A stretch of 64,000 nucleotides of DNA from Bradyrhizobium diazoefficiens. GTDB lineage: Bacteria; Pseudomonadota; Alphaproteobacteria; Rhizobiales; Xanthobacteraceae. Numbering within the stretch: the first letter of the stretch is position 1; each line of letters starts with the position of its first letter. The position numbers were made by a program, and so were the translations under genes. Under the pieces are notes generated by a model. The model did no database searches and had not been told where the DNA came from. It saw nothing but the letters and a program-made list of their open reading frames with translations. This document shows, piece after piece, positions 16,663 to 24,488 of this stretch. The stretch lies in assembly GCF_018129965.1 (NCBI RefSeq), contig NZ_JAFCKW010000004.1, forward strand, positions 310,001 through 374,000, given 5' to 3'.

Positions 16663-18465
16663 ATGACAAAACTTACCCGCTTCGCCGTCGCACCGCTGCA
16701 CGCGATGACCCGGCGCCTGGCTGATGTGGCGTCCGCCCGTGTGACGCCGGATCTCGTCGTCACGGGGGCCCGGGTGCTCTCGACCTATTCGGAGCGCATC
16801 CACGCAAACCGCGAGGTCTGGATCACCGGCGGCCGTATCGCCGCGATCAAACCTGCCGGGACGGCGAAGAAGGTCTGGAGCGATGTTCCGCTCTACGACG
16901 CGGCCGGCGGCATCATTGCGCCGGGTCTGGTCGATCCACACATCCACATCGAATCCTCGATGGTGACGGCCTGCGCCTATGCGGAGGCCGCTCTTCTCAA
17001 CGGCACCACCACGATCTTCTGCGACAGCCACGAGATCGGCAACGTCATGGACGTCGCCGGGGTCGAGGCAATGCTGGAGGATGCGCGCGAGGCGCCGCTG
17101 TCGATCTTCCTAACGGTGCCGTCGACGGTGCCTGCGACCTCGGCTGAATTGGAGACGGCGGGCGGCGACCTCACGCCTGACAAGATCGCCGGCCTGTTCG
17201 ATCGCTGGCCTGAAGCTGTCGCGCTCGGCGAGAAGATGGATTTCGTCCCTGTCACGATGGGCGACGAGCGCAGCCATGCGATCCTCGCTGCGGCCTTGAT
17301 GCGTGGACGGCCGGTGTCCGGCCATGTCTATGGCCGCCAATTCGTCGCGGCCTATGCGGCATCGGGCGTCACCGACACCCACGAGGCGATCGACCGCGAA
17401 ATTGCCGACGATCTGCTCGATGCCGGCGTCTGGGTGTTTTTGCGCGGGGGGCCGCCGACGACGCCCTGGCATTCGCTGCCGCAGGCCATCCGGACCATCA
17501 CCGAGCTCGGCGCTTCGCACAAGCGCACGGCCGTCTGCACCGATGACCGCGACGCCGACGACCTCCTGCTGTTCGGACTCGACTGGGTGGTGCGCGAAGC
17601 GGTGAACGCGGGATTATCGGCGGAGCAGGCCTGGTCGATGGGCTCGCTGCATGGTGCAACGCGCTTCGGCATGGACGGCGACATCGGCGGGCTCGGCGGC
17701 GGCCGCCGCGCCGATCTCGTGCTGATGGACGACCAGCTCAAGCCGCAATGCACCTGGTATGGCGGCGAGCTCGTGGTCGAGCACGGCAAGATCACGCCGC
17801 GCCTCGATCAGGCGCTGTCTCGGCGCTATCAATATCCGAAGGCGGCCTACGCGACGGTGAAGCTGCCGGACGAGTTGACGATGACGCCCGAATTGCCGGC
17901 AAAGGCCTGCACGGTCAACGCGATCAGGACCGCGCTGCCGGGCATCACGCTGATTCACGAGAAGGTTGCGATCGAACCCGCCAAGGACTGGCCGTCGCTG
18001 TTTGAGCGGTACGGCTTGTGCTTCGTCACGGTGGTCGAGCGTCACGGCAAATCGGCCGGCAATGTCGCGCATGGCCTGCTGAAGGATTTTGGCCTGAAGC
18101 GCGGCGCGGTCGCCTCCAGCGTCGGGCACGACAGCCACAACATCATCGTTGCCGGAACCAACGAGGCCGACATGCAGATCGCGCTCGCGGCCATCAAGAT
18201 GCAGCAGGGCGCCGTCTGTGTCGTCGCCGAGGGCAAGGTGAGGGCGCTGGTGCCGCTGCCGATCGCGGGGCTGCTGTCCGACAAGCGCGTCACTGAGGTT
18301 GCCGAAGAGGTCAAGGTGCTGAAGAAAGAATGGGCGGAAGCCGGCTGCACCATTACCTACATGGGCTTCAATCTGATCCCGCTGTCGGTGATCCCGGAAA
18401 TCCGCATCACCGACAAGGGCCTCGTGCTGGTGCCGCAGATGCAGCTGGCGCCGCTGTTCGAGTGA
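16663..18465 (+). CDS. ade: Adenine deaminase
   Basis: 600 aa metal-dependent hydrolase of the amidohydrolase superfamily, converting adenine to hypoxanthine and ammonia for purine salvage. The metal-binding motif [24 protein letters not shown] and EKMDF are characteristic of bacterial adenine deaminase. The C-terminal domain ([62 protein letters not shown]) is also complete. Length fits the family (about 590 aa). It is monocistronic between the NYN gene and the DUF1236 gene. There is no purine-uptake gene next to it. Confidence 0.93.
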   Translation: MTKLTRFAVAPLHAMTRRLADVASARVTPDLVVTGARVLSTYSERIHANREVWITGGRIAAIKPAGTAKKVWSDVPLYDAAGGIIAPGLVDPHIHIESSMVTACAYAEAALLNGTTTIFCDSHEIGNVMDVAGVEAMLEDAREAPLSIFLTVPSTVPATSAELETAGGDLTPDKIAGLFDRWPEAVALGEKMDFVPVTMGDERSHAILAAALMRGRPVSGHVYGRQFVAAYAASGVTDTHEAIDREIADDLLDAGVWVFLRGGPPTTPWHSLPQAIRTITELGASHKRTAVCTDDRDADDLLLFGLDWVVREAVNAGLSAEQAWSMGSLHGATRFGMDGDIGGLGGGRRADLVLMDDQLKPQCTWYGGELVVEHGKITPRLDQALSRRYQYPKAAYATVKLPDELTMTPELPAKACTVNAIRTALPGITLIHEKVAIEPAKDWPSLFERYGLCFVTVVERHGKSAGNVAHGLLKDFGLKRGAVASSVGHDSHNIIVAGTNEADMQIALAAIKMQQGAVCVVAEGKVRALVPLPIAGLLSDKRVTEVAEEVKVLKKEWAEAGCTITYMGFNLIPLSVIPEIRITDKGLVLVPQMQLAPLFE

Positions 18466-18597
18466 GCGCTTTGAGGTCAGCCCGAACTGTTCCGCCGTAA
18501 CACATGCCCCGCCGTGCATTTTCGGTGTCGGGGGAACTGGAACAATGGTCCAGCCCCGCGGTTGAAGGCGCACAATCAAACACTGGAGAGTGTGGAC

Positions 18598-18981
18598 ATG
18601 AAGACCCGTCTTGCAATTTCGCTGGTTGCCGTATCGCTGCTGGCGTCAAGCGCCGCCTTTGCCCAATCGACAACCGAACAGGGCGCCAGGGACGGCGCAC
18701 GCGCGGGCGGCGACATCGGCGGTCCGATCGGTGCGATGGTGGGCGGCACCGTGGGTGCGGCAGTCGGCGCTGGCCTGGAAATCCCGAATGCGATCCTGGG
18801 CGGACTGCCGCGGTCCGAGTCTGTGGTCGTGGAGGAGCGCGTCGTTGTCGGCGAGCCGCTGCCGCCGGCCGTGGTTCTGCGTCCGGTGCCGAACTACACC
18901 GAGTATCGCTACGCTGTCGTGAACGATCGCCGCGTCATCGTCGACCCGCGCACGCGCCGCGTCATCAAGATCATCGACTGA
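18598..18981 (+). CDS. DUF1236 family exported protein
   Basis: 127 aa. Residues 1-22 are a Sec signal peptide ending in AAFAQ. A glycine/alanine-rich part follows (ARAGGDIGGPIGAMVGGTVGAAVGAG), like glycine-zipper segments, and the C-terminus YRYAVVNDRRVIVDPRTRRVIKIID is the DUF1236 motif, common in Rhizobiales. Probably periplasmic or envelope-associated; function unknown. I start at ATG 18598 because of the signal peptide and GGAGAG upstream, rather than at an in-frame ATG 84 bases earlier. A strong hairpin follows the stop. Confidence 0.85.
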   Translation: MKTRLAISLVAVSLLASSAAFAQSTTEQGARDGARAGGDIGGPIGAMVGGTVGAAVGAGLEIPNAILGGLPRSESVVVEERVVVGEPLPPAVVLRPVPNYTEYRYAVVNDRRVIVDPRTRRVIKIID

Positions 18982-19012
18982 TCGGCGCAAGCATTAGCGT
19001 TGAAAGAAAACG

Positions 19013-19042
19013 GGCCCTCGCGGAGTGTCACTCCGCGGGGCC
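19013..19042. terminator. Hairpin shared by converging DUF1236 and VanZ genes
   Basis: GGCCCTCGCGGAGT (19013-19026), 3-nt loop, ACTCCGCGGGGCC (19030-19042), with one wobble pair. On the minus strand it is followed by GTTTTCTTT, a good terminator for the VanZ-like gene, whose stop overlaps the stem. On the plus strand only two T follow. Confidence 0.7.
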
Positions 19043-19405
19043 TTCGCTTGTCACGGCGGAGCCGGAGCGAAGGCGCGACATCGCCCAATCAACGGCGGCA
19101 GCCAACACAAAGCCGGCGGAGGCCGTCGCGGCATCGACCAGGAAGTCTTCCAGCCGCGCATGCCGCCCCGGCGCCCAGAATTGCAACAGTTCGAGCACGC
19201 CGATCAAGACCACCGCGATGGCCGCAACGGCCCTGCGCCGGTTCCGGTAGGCGAGCCCGAAGGCCAATCCCACCAGGATGAAGGCGAGCGCGTGCTCGCC
19301 GTCCTGGCCAAGGTCGGAATGGGGCCGCAGGCTGGGCGGGCCGAGAGTGGCGAAGGTTACGGCCGCTGCCAGCAGCCAGGCAAGGAAACGAACAAAAAAG
19401 GACAT
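19028..19405 (-). CDS. VanZ-like membrane protein
   Basis: 125 aa with about four hydrophobic segments (VRFLAWLLAAAVTFATLG; HALAFILVGLAFGLAY; AVAAIAVVLIGVLELLQFW; VDAATASAGFVLAAAVDW). The pattern DGEHALAF after the first helix, and ELLQFWAPGRHARLEDFLVDA, is typical of the VanZ-like family. An inner-membrane protein of unknown function; VanZ itself affects teicoplanin resistance, which is not implied here. It is convergent with the DUF1236 gene, sharing the terminator. Confidence 0.8.
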   Translation of the reverse strand: MSFFVRFLAWLLAAAVTFATLGPPSLRPHSDLGQDGEHALAFILVGLAFGLAYRNRRRAVAAIAVVLIGVLELLQFWAPGRHARLEDFLVDAATASAGFVLAAAVDWAMSRLRSGSAVTSEGPAE

Positions 19406-19482
19406 CCGGTGGCGATAGCACGGATTTGCAACAGCCCGTTACCCGGCCGGTATCAGATCGTCGTGTAGTTAATGACGAAGCG

Positions 19483-20091
19483 TTAAAGTGGCTCGCGCAC
19501 GCCGAGGCCGTGCATGAAGCGTTCCCGGATCTGCACCGGATCCCTCCGGGTGGTGCCGACGCCCGGCTTGTCGTCGATGCGGACGGCGATCAGACTCGGC
19601 CCGGGGGCAGACATCGCCGCGTCGACCAGGCGCTCGAAATCCTCCTCGTCCGCAGCCCAGGCGCTGTTGGAGAGGCCTGAACCAGTGGCGATGGCGACGA
19701 TGTCAGCGACGTGTGCTGCCGGCGTCGGCTGTGCGCCGGTAATCTGATAGATGCCGTTGTCCATCACGATCATGGTCAGGTTCTTCGGCTTCAATGTCGC
19801 AATGGTCGAGAGCGCGCCGAGCTGCATCAGCAGCGAGCCGTCGCCCTCGAGCGCGAACACGCGGCGATCGGGCTGGGCGAGTGCCACGCCGAGTGCGATC
19901 GGGAAGGCGAGGCCCATGCTGCCGAGCATGTAGAAATTCTGCGGGCGATGACCGGCCGCCCAGAGGTCGAAATTGGTGTTGCCGATGCCTCCGATCACGG
20001 CTTCTTCGTGCTTCAGTTTTGCGATCAGGCGCGACGTCACGTCGAACCGGTTCATCACCTTGGTGTTGCGCGTGGTCGTGTTTGAACTCAT
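19483..20091 (-). CDS. ThDP-dependent decarboxylase, PP-domain (beta) subunit
   Basis: 202 aa. It is a free-standing ThDP-binding domain, as in the beta subunit of sulfopyruvate or phosphonopyruvate decarboxylases. The ThDP/Mg motif is complete (GDGSLLMQLGALSTIATLKP to MDNGIYQ), preceded by MLGSMGLAFPIALGVALAQP. The partner Pyr-domain subunit starts upstream in the same operon and ends 10 bp before this gene; the active site forms between the two chains. It should decarboxylate a 2-oxo acid. Sulfopyruvate or phosphonopyruvate are only the best-known substrates of the family; no supporting sulfonate or phosphonate gene is near. Confidence 0.8.
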   Translation of the reverse strand: MSSNTTTRNTKVMNRFDVTSRLIAKLKHEEAVIGGIGNTNFDLWAAGHRPQNFYMLGSMGLAFPIALGVALAQPDRRVFALEGDGSLLMQLGALSTIATLKPKNLTMIVMDNGIYQITGAQPTPAAHVADIVAIATGSGLSNSAWAADEEDFERLVDAAMSAPGPSLIAVRIDDKPGVGTTRRDPVQIRERFMHGLGVREPL

Positions 20092-20101
20092 TTGGCAGCG
20101 C

Positions 20102-20668
20102 TCACTTGTCGAACGTCTTGCCGCCGGTGAGCAGCGGGTTGAGGATCAGCGCCACCGGCGCCTGCGTGGTGATGGCCTGCTTGATCGAGCGGTCGGCGAT
20201 GAATTCGAGCTCGTCGAGCCGCGTGATGGTGTGATGCTCCATCGCAAGGGAGTCCAGCACCGGGCGCATGGTGCGGCAGACCAGCGACTGACCGTAATTG
20301 AACTCGCCGAGCGTGCCGCGTTCGGAGACGAACATGATCAGCGGGATCTGGTAGGGCACCGCGAGCGAGGCCAGTACGTTGGCGAGGGTGGCAAAGCCGG
20401 AGGTCTGCATCAGTAACGCGCCGCGCCGTCCGCCCATCCAGGCGCCAGAGACGATGCCGACGGCTTCTTCCTCGCGGGCGGTGGCAAAGGTGGTGAAGTA
20501 GGCATCGGCGTGCAGGTTCGTGATCAGCGGTGTCAGCACGCGATCGGGCACGTAGGGAATGAGGCTGATCTCGTTCCGCTTCAGGGTTTGCAGGATGATG
20601 CCATGCCAGCTCTTCTCGCTGGACCCCCGTGTCGCCTGGGGCGAGGTCTGCTGCTCCGCAGTCGCCAT
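20102..20668 (-). CDS. ThDP-dependent decarboxylase, Pyr-domain (alpha) subunit
   Basis: 188 aa, the pyrimidine-binding half of a split ThDP enzyme. AREEEAVGIVSGAWMGG holds the glutamate that activates the cofactor, and LLMQTSGFATLANVLASLAVPYQIPLIMFVSERG is the usual following block. The start at 20668 has AAGGGAGAACGCA before it. It is the first gene of a two-gene leftward operon with the PP-domain subunit, and is divergent from a D-2-hydroxyacid dehydrogenase (257 bp gap), which could reduce or supply the same 2-oxo acid. Confidence 0.8.
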   Translation of the reverse strand: MATAEQQTSPQATRGSSEKSWHGIILQTLKRNEISLIPYVPDRVLTPLITNLHADAYFTTFATAREEEAVGIVSGAWMGGRRGALLMQTSGFATLANVLASLAVPYQIPLIMFVSERGTLGEFNYGQSLVCRTMRPVLDSLAMEHHTITRLDELEFIADRSIKQAITTQAPVALILNPLLTGGKTFDK

Positions 20669-20925
20669 TGCGTTCTCCCTTGAGCGTAGTGTTCCTGGGC
20701 CGCGCATGCTTCTTGGTCATGGCCGCCGCGGTCGGTCGAACTTGACGGAGGCCGCGGGATTGTCAACATGTCCGGGCCGGCACCGTGATCTGCGCCAGAC
20801 GGCCTGCCGTGGCCGGCACCCCCAATGTCATAAGCGGGGTAACGAAAAAAACGGGAGGGACGCATGGACGGGGCGCGCACAGCGCTGACCTTGCGGGTCC
20901 CCTCGAGAGAGCCGGAAGGGTCCTG

Positions 20926-21975
20926 ATGTCCGTCAACAGCAAGCGCGTCTTCTACGTCAAATACCTGGCCAATCCGATCTATATCGACATTTTGAAGGCG
21001 CGGCCCGACGTACGGCTCGACCGGATCGAGAACGAGAGCCCGGAGGATTTCTATGCGCCGATCCTGTCGACGGCCCACGTCTACCAGATCGGCGCCGCCC
21101 GCGACGAACTCGCCCCGCATTTCCACGTCGACGCCGCCTTCCTGAAGCGAACGCCGAATTTGCTGCTGGTCTCCAGCAACGGCGCCGGCTTTGACCCCGT
21201 CGACGTCGAGGCCTGCACCGACGCTGGCGTGCTGGTCGTCAACCAGTCCGGCGGCAACGCCCATTCCGTCGCCGAGCATGCGCTGGCGATGATGCTGACG
21301 CTGTCCAAGCGGATCATCCAGTCCGACCGCAAGCTCCGCAGGGAGGCAAACGTCAACCGGAACGAGCTCGTCGGCAACGAAATCGAGCACAAGACGGTCG
21401 GCATTGTCGGCCTTGGCAATGTCGGCCGCCGCATCGCAGGCCTGTGCAAGGGCCTGTTCGGCATGAGGGTGCTGGCTTACGATCCGTACCTGACGGCTGA
21501 GGTGATGGCCGAGCGGGGCGGGGAGAAAGTAGAGCTCGACGAGCTGTTGCGCCGCGCCGATTTCGTCTCGATTTCCTGTCCGCTCGACAAGCGCAGCCGC
21601 AATATGATCAGCACGCGCGAGTTCGCGCTGATGCAGCCGCATGCCTATTTCATCACCACGGCGCGCGGTTTCATCCACGACGAAGATGCGCTGCTCGGGG
21701 CGTTGCGTGACAAGCGCATTGCGGGTGCGGGCCTCGACGTCTGGTCCAAGGAGCCGCCGCCGCCGGAGCATCCGCTGCTCCAGTTCGACAACGTGCTGGC
21801 CAGCCCGCACACGGCAGGTGTCACCGTCGAGGCGCGCCAGAACATGGGCCGCATTGCCGCCGAGCAGGTGCTGGACACGCTCGACGGCAAGCGCCCGCCG
21901 CGCATCATCAATCCTGAGGTCTGGCCGCGCTATGCCGAGCGATTCAAACAGGCCTTCGGCGTGACGCCGGCATAG
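20926..21975 (+). CDS. D-2-hydroxyacid dehydrogenase family protein
   Basis: 349 aa NAD(P)-dependent dehydrogenase that interconverts a D-2-hydroxy acid and a 2-oxo acid. The nucleotide-binding fold has VGIVGLGNVGRRIAG; the catalytic set is seen as the Arg region (ITTARGFIHDEDAL), the Glu segment (LDVWSKEPPPPEHPLL) and the His in ASPHTAGVTVEA. GGAAGG before ATG 20926 fixes the start; an upstream extension of 47 codons has no homology. It is divergent from the split ThDP decarboxylase. Substrate unknown. CATCGC-N6-GCGATG at 22033-22050 downstream may fold, but has no T-run. Confidence 0.85.
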   Translation: MSVNSKRVFYVKYLANPIYIDILKARPDVRLDRIENESPEDFYAPILSTAHVYQIGAARDELAPHFHVDAAFLKRTPNLLLVSSNGAGFDPVDVEACTDAGVLVVNQSGGNAHSVAEHALAMMLTLSKRIIQSDRKLRREANVNRNELVGNEIEHKTVGIVGLGNVGRRIAGLCKGLFGMRVLAYDPYLTAEVMAERGGEKVELDELLRRADFVSISCPLDKRSRNMISTREFALMQPHAYFITTARGFIHDEDALLGALRDKRIAGAGLDVWSKEPPPPEHPLLQFDNVLASPHTAGVTVEARQNMGRIAAEQVLDTLDGKRPPRIINPEVWPRYAERFKQAFGVTPA

Positions 21976-22092
21976 CGGCGCGCGACGTCTGATCGTGCTC
22001 CGATCATTGGTTACGAGGATGACAATCGAACACATCGCATTTTAGCGATGACACGAACGAACGCGTATGACTTGTGCTGTTAACCGGAGGTC

Positions 22093-22542
22093 ATGAGCGT
22101 CCTTTCGATTGCGACATCCGGATTGACCGCAGCGAGTTTGCGCACGGACGTGGCCGCGAGCAATATCGCCAATGTGCGTACCACCGGCCCGCTGCCTGCG
22201 TCAGGCGGATCGAGCACATCGGCCGTTGTGGGCAGTCCGGGAATCGGTCCGATGTTTCCCGCGGCTTATGTGCCGTTGCGTGTCGATCAGGTCTCCCAAT
22301 CGAACGGCTCGACGCCGGGCGGTACGATCGCGACCGTGTCTACGGTGTCGCCGAGCTATACCGCGCAATCCGACCCGAACGCTCCTTTCGCAAACCAGAA
22401 CGGCCTGGTCGCGGCGCCGAATGTCGATCTCGCCAATGAATTCGCTCAGCTGGCCGCCGCAAAGTACAGCTTCATCGCCAATGCGAAGGTCATTCAGGCC
22501 TACGCTGAAACGGAAGGCGCACTGCTCGACATCAAGACATGA
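22093..22542 (+). CDS. Orphan flagellar rod FlgC-like protein
   Basis: 149 aa. The N-terminus (LSIATSGLTAASLRTDVAASNIANVRTTG) and C-terminus (NVDLANEFAQLAAAKYSFIANAKVIQAYAETEGALLDI) match the conserved ends of flagellar rod and hook proteins of the FlgB/FlgC group, which pack as coiled coils in the basal body. Length is near that of FlgC. The middle is Ser/Thr/Pro-rich and not conserved. GGAGGT is placed closely before the ATG. No other flagellar gene lies in the window, so this is an isolated copy, perhaps for a second flagellar system or a reused rod-like protein. Confidence 0.75.
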   Translation: MSVLSIATSGLTAASLRTDVAASNIANVRTTGPLPASGGSSTSAVVGSPGIGPMFPAAYVPLRVDQVSQSNGSTPGGTIATVSTVSPSYTAQSDPNAPFANQNGLVAAPNVDLANEFAQLAAAKYSFIANAKVIQAYAETEGALLDIKT

Positions 22543-22564
22543 TGGCCGAGGTCCGCACCGTGCC

Positions 22565-22583
22565 GGGGTAGAGCGTCTACCCC
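22565..22583. terminator. Hairpin between convergent genes
   Basis: GGGGTAGA-GCG-TCTACCCC, perfect 8-bp arms with a 3-nt loop, between the FlgC-like gene and the ornithine cyclodeaminase gene and overlapping the latter's stop. The T-tract is weak (ACTTT on the plus strand). Confidence 0.5.
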
Positions 22584-23554
22584 ACTTTCGCGCCGAGTTG
22601 CCTGAACACGACCTCGCACGTCATGAGATCGAGATGGCCGCCGCCCGCGTTCTTGAAGAAGGTGATGTCGGAGAGTGACGTGCGGCCATTCACCTTGCCG
22701 CTTGCGAGATCATAGAGATCCCCGAGAACATCGCTTTCGCTGATCGCGCCGCTTGCGATCGGTTGCAGGATGTCGCCGACGCCGTGGAAGGCGGACTCCC
22801 GCCGGTCCACGAAGACACGCGACATCCTGGCAGCCTCGTCGTCGGCCTCGCGGGTTTGCGGCGTGTAGCCGCCGACGAGGTCTAGATGCGTGCCCGGCCG
22901 CAGATAGCGGCCCTTGATCAGCGGTTGATGCGCGCGGGTGCAGGTCGTGATGACGTCCGCCTCGCGCGTGGCTGCGTCCAGATCCGTGATCGTCTCCGCC
23001 TTCACGCCGTCGGCCGCCAGTCGTCCGGCAAGGTCGGATGCCCGATCCAGATTCCGATTCCAGATCAGCACGCGTTGCAGCGACGGCCGAACCGTCCGAT
23101 GCCCCCGGATCAGCCATTCCGACATCTCACCGGCCCCGACGCATAGCAGCGTCTCGGGATTGGGCGGGGCGAGCAGCTTCGTGCCCAGCGCGGAGTCGGC
23201 GGCTGTGCGCCAATGCGTGATCTCCGTGCCGTCCATCGCCGCCAGCGGTCGTCCGTTGGTGCCGTCGAAAAGCACGCAAACGGCCTGAACGGCCGGCATT
23301 TTTCCTTCCGCCAGATTGGCCGGAAAGCTGGTGAACATCTTGCTCGCCATGTAACGGCCGGGGTCGACGGCACTGCGGATGACGTATTGACCTTTCTCGT
23401 CTCCGAGGAAGGCGTCTAGAACCTCCATCTTGGGCCGGCAATGCGCCTCTTCCAGCGCCGCAATGAGGATCGGAAACGTCAGGGCTTTCGTGACTTCGGT
23501 ATCGGACACAAAGTGCAAAGGAGAAATCCTCAGAGGTGACCGGCTCTTGGCCAT
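22577..23554 (-). CDS. Ornithine cyclodeaminase/mu-crystallin family protein
   Basis: 325 aa NAD(P)-binding protein of the ornithine cyclodeaminase/mu-crystallin family. Members interconvert amino acids and cyclic imines (ornithine to proline, imine reduction) or make amino-acid precursors of metal carriers. Seen: MASKMFTSFPAN and VCVLFDGTNGRPLAAMDGTEITHWRTAADSAL at the substrate region, LCVGAGEMSEWLIRGH as the dinucleotide turn, and LDLVGGYTPQTREADDE. I prefer ATG 23554 (GGGG upstream) over a TTG 24 bases earlier. It is convergent with the FlgC-like gene. The substrate cannot be assigned. Confidence 0.85.
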   Translation of the reverse strand: MAKSRSPLRISPLHFVSDTEVTKALTFPILIAALEEAHCRPKMEVLDAFLGDEKGQYVIRSAVDPGRYMASKMFTSFPANLAEGKMPAVQAVCVLFDGTNGRPLAAMDGTEITHWRTAADSALGTKLLAPPNPETLLCVGAGEMSEWLIRGHRTVRPSLQRVLIWNRNLDRASDLAGRLAADGVKAETITDLDAATREADVITTCTRAHQPLIKGRYLRPGTHLDLVGGYTPQTREADDEAARMSRVFVDRRESAFHGVGDILQPIASGAISESDVLGDLYDLASGKVNGRTSLSDITFFKNAGGGHLDLMTCEVVFRQLGAKVG

Positions 23555-23681
23555 AACCCCGCACGGCGAGTTCCGCAACGAATCTTGCGGCGGGTGTCAC
23601 CGGCCTTGATCCGCGTCAAAATCCCCCCTCCCGGTTCTGGCAAAGTGGGTCTAGATTGCTGCCGGGGCAGCAGGAGGTCCC

Positions 23682-23894
23682 ATGTCCATCTATGTCGTCA
23701 GATTCATGAAGGACGTGCTCGGGGAGTACGGCCGGCAGAGCGAGGTTTGCCAGGGGACGCTCGAGATCGACGCTGCGGACGAGAACGAAGCCACCGAGCG
23801 GGCGAAGGCAAAATTCTGCGAGGACCAGGCGTTGCATCACTGGTCGCTGCATGCCGACCGCATCCATGTGAGGCCGGCTGACTTTCCGTCCTGA
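23682..23894 (+). CDS. Small hypothetical protein
   Basis: 70 aa with a very good ribosome site (AGGAGGT, 4 nt before ATG). It reads IYVVRFMKDVLGEYGRQSEVCQGTLEIDAADENEATERAKAKFCEDQ, a likely beta-alpha domain with two Cys, of unknown function. It is convergent with the acetyltransferase gene (3 bp between stops). Confidence 0.65.
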   Translation: MSIYVVRFMKDVLGEYGRQSEVCQGTLEIDAADENEATERAKAKFCEDQALHHWSLHADRIHVRPADFPS

Positions 23895-23897
23895 GGC

Positions 23898-24476
23898 CTA
23901 TCGTCCGAGCGCAGGAACGGGCGGAGGCGCCGTCGTCCCGGCGCCGAGCGAGCGCTGAACCATCACGGTGTCCGACCAGCGCCCGTGACGGTAGGCGACG
24001 CCGCAGAGCAGGCCGGCGCGCGCGAAACCGAATCTTTCATGCAGCGCCAGAGACGGCGCGTTGTCGGCATCGATATAGCCGATCATCTGACGGAAGCCGG
24101 CCGCCGCACAGGCATCGATCAGTTCCTGGAGCAGCAAGCGTCCGACGCCGCGGCCGAGATGCGCGTGGTGGACGTAGATCGAATGCTTGGCGGTATAGCG
24201 ATAGGCCGGCCGCTTGCGGAACAGCACCGCATAGGCATAGCCGACGACCTCGCCGCGATAGGTCGCGACGAGATGTGGCAGGCGTGTCTGCTTCAAATTC
24301 TTGCGTCGGTCGCGCAGATCGTCCGGCTCCGGCGCGCCGGTTCCCTCGACATCGCGCGGTACGCCGTTGCGGACGTGATGACGGTAGATCGCCAGCATGG
24401 CCTCGACATCGCTGTCGCGTGATGGCCGGACCAGGACCGGCTCGTCGTCTGGACGCGCAATTGCGGTTTCGTTCAT
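23898..24476 (-). CDS. GNAT family N-acetyltransferase
   Basis: 192 aa acetyl-CoA-dependent acyltransferase of the phosphinothricin-acetyltransferase type: VRPSRDSDVEAMLAIYRHHV at the N-terminus, the acetyl-CoA loop HLGRGVGRLLLQELIDAC, and IDADNAPSLALHERFGFARAGLL. It probably acetylates an amine or amino acid. ATG 24476 is preceded by AGGAGCAGGTG, which overlaps the stop of the decarboxylase gene; GTG 24482 is less well spaced. It is 12 bp downstream of an Orn/Lys/Arg decarboxylase, so the polyamine made there could be its acceptor (inference). Confidence 0.85.
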   Translation of the reverse strand: MNETAIARPDDEPVLVRPSRDSDVEAMLAIYRHHVRNGVPRDVEGTGAPEPDDLRDRRKNLKQTRLPHLVATYRGEVVGYAYAVLFRKRPAYRYTAKHSIYVHHAHLGRGVGRLLLQELIDACAAAGFRQMIGYIDADNAPSLALHERFGFARAGLLCGVAYRHGRWSDTVMVQRSLGAGTTAPPPVPALGR

Positions 24477-24488
24477 CGGCACCTGCTC

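Noticed and set aside
20581..22035. 484-codon minus-strand frame over the hydroxyacid dehydrogenase
   Set aside because: Antisense to a complete dehydrogenase; no domain.
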